Part shown: positions 4,427 through 5,095 of the stretch, in pieces | Position numbering within the stretch: the stretch's first letter is position 1 | Layout: the number at the start of each line of letters is the position of its first letter | Assembly (NCBI GenBank): GCA_007126865.1 | Contig: SLAN01000170.1 | Span: 1 to 5,095 of the forward strand | Source: Spirochaetales bacterium | Lineage (GTDB): Bacteria; Spirochaetota; Spirochaetia; DSM-27196; SKKC01 | Length of the DNA stretch: 5,095 bases | Direction: 5' to 3' | Made by a program: the position numbers and the translations under genes | Notes under the pieces: generated by a model | What the model saw: the letters and a program-made list of their open reading frames with translations, nothing else | The model's database searches: none | Told to the model about the DNA's origin: nothing

Positions 4427-5095
4427 ATGATCGAAATACGCAAACAGTGGACCGACTTAGTCCGGCAGACGGTTGAGCGGCTGATGTCCGATATGAGCAT
4501 CGATGCCGAGCTCCCTTCCGATGCGCTCCTCGCCGAAACGCCTCCAAACTCCGAGCTCGGCGATATCGCGTTTCCTCTTTTCCCGCTTGCTCGGGTGTTG
4601 CGCCGGAATCCGGCTGAGATCGCCGAGCGTGTGGCCGAATTGATCAACGAGCAGGCCGTGGGCGGTGCCGGCGAGACCGTCGGAGGAGAACCCGAAGCCG
4701 GAGGAGAACCCGGAGCCGGAGGAGCCCCCGGAGCCGGCGAAACCGTCGGCGGGCATGCGACTGCCGCCGGTCCGTATCTGAACATCAAACTCGATCGACC
4801 GGGACTCATTCGCAGCGTTCTTCGAGGAGTTTCGAAGGCGGGGGCAGAGTGGGTGCACTCGACGGCGCTCGGTGGCTCGCGCATTACGGTCGAGTTCTCG
4901 TGCCCGAACACGAATAAGCCGCTGCATCTCGGACATCTCCGCAACGATGCCCTGGGCGAGAGTGTGAGCCGGTTGCTCGAGGCCGCCGGTGCATCCGTGC
5001 GTCGTGTCAATCTGATCAACGATCGGGGCATTCATATCTGCCAGTCGATGCTTGCGTATCTGGAGCTCGGAGAGGGACAGACTCCCGAGTCGACC
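4427..5095 (+). CDS. argS: Arginyl-tRNA synthetase (N-terminal 223 codons, cut by window edge)
   Basis: Class I aminoacyl-tRNA synthetase that charges tRNA-Arg with arginine using ATP. Visible parts: the N-terminal Add1 domain that recognises the tRNA D-loop (about 1-125), with ELGDIAFPLFPLAR (43-56) and GPYLNIKL (115-122); then the start of the Rossmann catalytic domain with FSCPNTNKPLHLGHLRND (157-174), where HLGH (167-170) is the ATP-binding HIGH signature; then INDRGIHICQSM (197-208). The KMSK-equivalent and anticodon-binding domains lie beyond the edge. Family members are about 550-600 residues. Between Add1 helices and GPYLN there is a low-complexity Gly/Glu/Pro/Ala insert (about 79-109) coded by 18-bp tandem repeats, where relatives have a short loop and strand. 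ATG 4427 gives a normal N-terminus and no other in-frame start is evident, but no Shine-Dalgarno is visible. It follows pgeF by 19 bases, probably in the same transcript. Confidence 0.96.
   Translation, partial: MIEIRKQWTDLVRQTVERLMSDMSIDAELPSDALLAETPPNSELGDIAFPLFPLARVLRRNPAEIAERVAELINEQAVGGAGETVGGEPEAGGEPGAGGAPGAGETVGGHATAAGPYLNIKLDRPGLIRSVLRGVSKAGAEWVHSTALGGSRITVEFSCPNTNKPLHLGHLRNDALGESVSRLLEAAGASVRRVNLINDRGIHICQSMLAYLELGEGQTPEST
4682..4735 (+). repeat. Three 18-bp tandem repeats within argS, flanked by a longer direct repeat
   Basis: Three in-frame 18-bp units (4682-4699, 4700-4717, 4718-4735) read GGAGGAGAACCCGAAGCC and close variants: units 1 and 2 differ at one base, units 2 and 3 at two. 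They encode GGEPEA, GGEPGA and GGAPGA. A second, longer repeat brackets them: GCCGGCGAGACCGTCGG at 4667 and GCCGGCGAAACCGTCGG at 4733, 66 bases apart, both coding AGETVGG. Unit length is a multiple of three, so gain or loss by slippage would keep the frame. Confidence 0.92.

Noticed and set aside
4408..5031. Long minus-strand open frames opposite argS (also 4457-5035)
   Set aside because: argS has unmistakable motifs on the plus strand. The Pro/Ser/Gly-rich antisense products reflect the repeat array and codon bias.

Overview
The window fits a bacterial chromosome of moderately high G+C, probably a free-living spirochaete (Spirochaetales-like). That assignment is an inference. It rests on the second gene, which resembles a family of unknown function I know mainly from spirochaetes (DUF5312), and on the ArgS sequence style (SCPNTNKPLHLGH, NDRGIHIC). 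No rRNA, marker gene or mobile element is present to confirm it.

Layout. Positions 1-1586 (minus strand) hold cimA, citramalate synthase, the entry step of the threonine-independent isoleucine pathway; only its last few residues lie beyond the left edge. Positions 1587-1954 are a 368-base divergent intergenic region rich in regulatory signals. Positions 1955-5095 (plus strand) hold a tight three-gene run: a large protein of unknown function, pgeF (YfiH/laccase-domain family), and the first 223 codons of argS (arginyl-tRNA synthetase), which runs off the right edge.

The most notable content is in the cimA leader. A strong hairpin followed by eight U's (minus strand) lies 57 bases upstream of the cimA start codon. 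No minus-strand gene lies upstream for it to terminate, so it looks like an attenuator. Just before it is a 27-codon open frame (1792-1709, minus) with five Ile codons, including ATT ATT ATT CTG. A 10-bp antiterminator helix (1723-1714 with 1670-1661) would exclude the terminator. The antiterminator arm ends two bases before the leader stop codon, so a ribosome finishing the peptide would mask it, while one stalled at the Ile run would leave it free. This is the layout expected of ribosome-mediated attenuation sensing charged tRNA-Ile, and the gene controlled makes the isoleucine precursor. The weak point is initiation: there is no Shine-Dalgarno, and a TACAAT hexamer directly abuts the leader ATG.

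Other points: the plus-strand operon has a good sigma-70-like promoter placed so close to the first ATG that the mRNA would be almost leaderless; a near-perfect 28-bp inverted repeat lies between the divergent promoters; an exact 17-bp tandem duplication sits between the attenuator and the cimA ribosome binding site; and argS carries an in-frame array of 18-bp Gly/Glu/Pro/Ala repeats inside its N-terminal domain.
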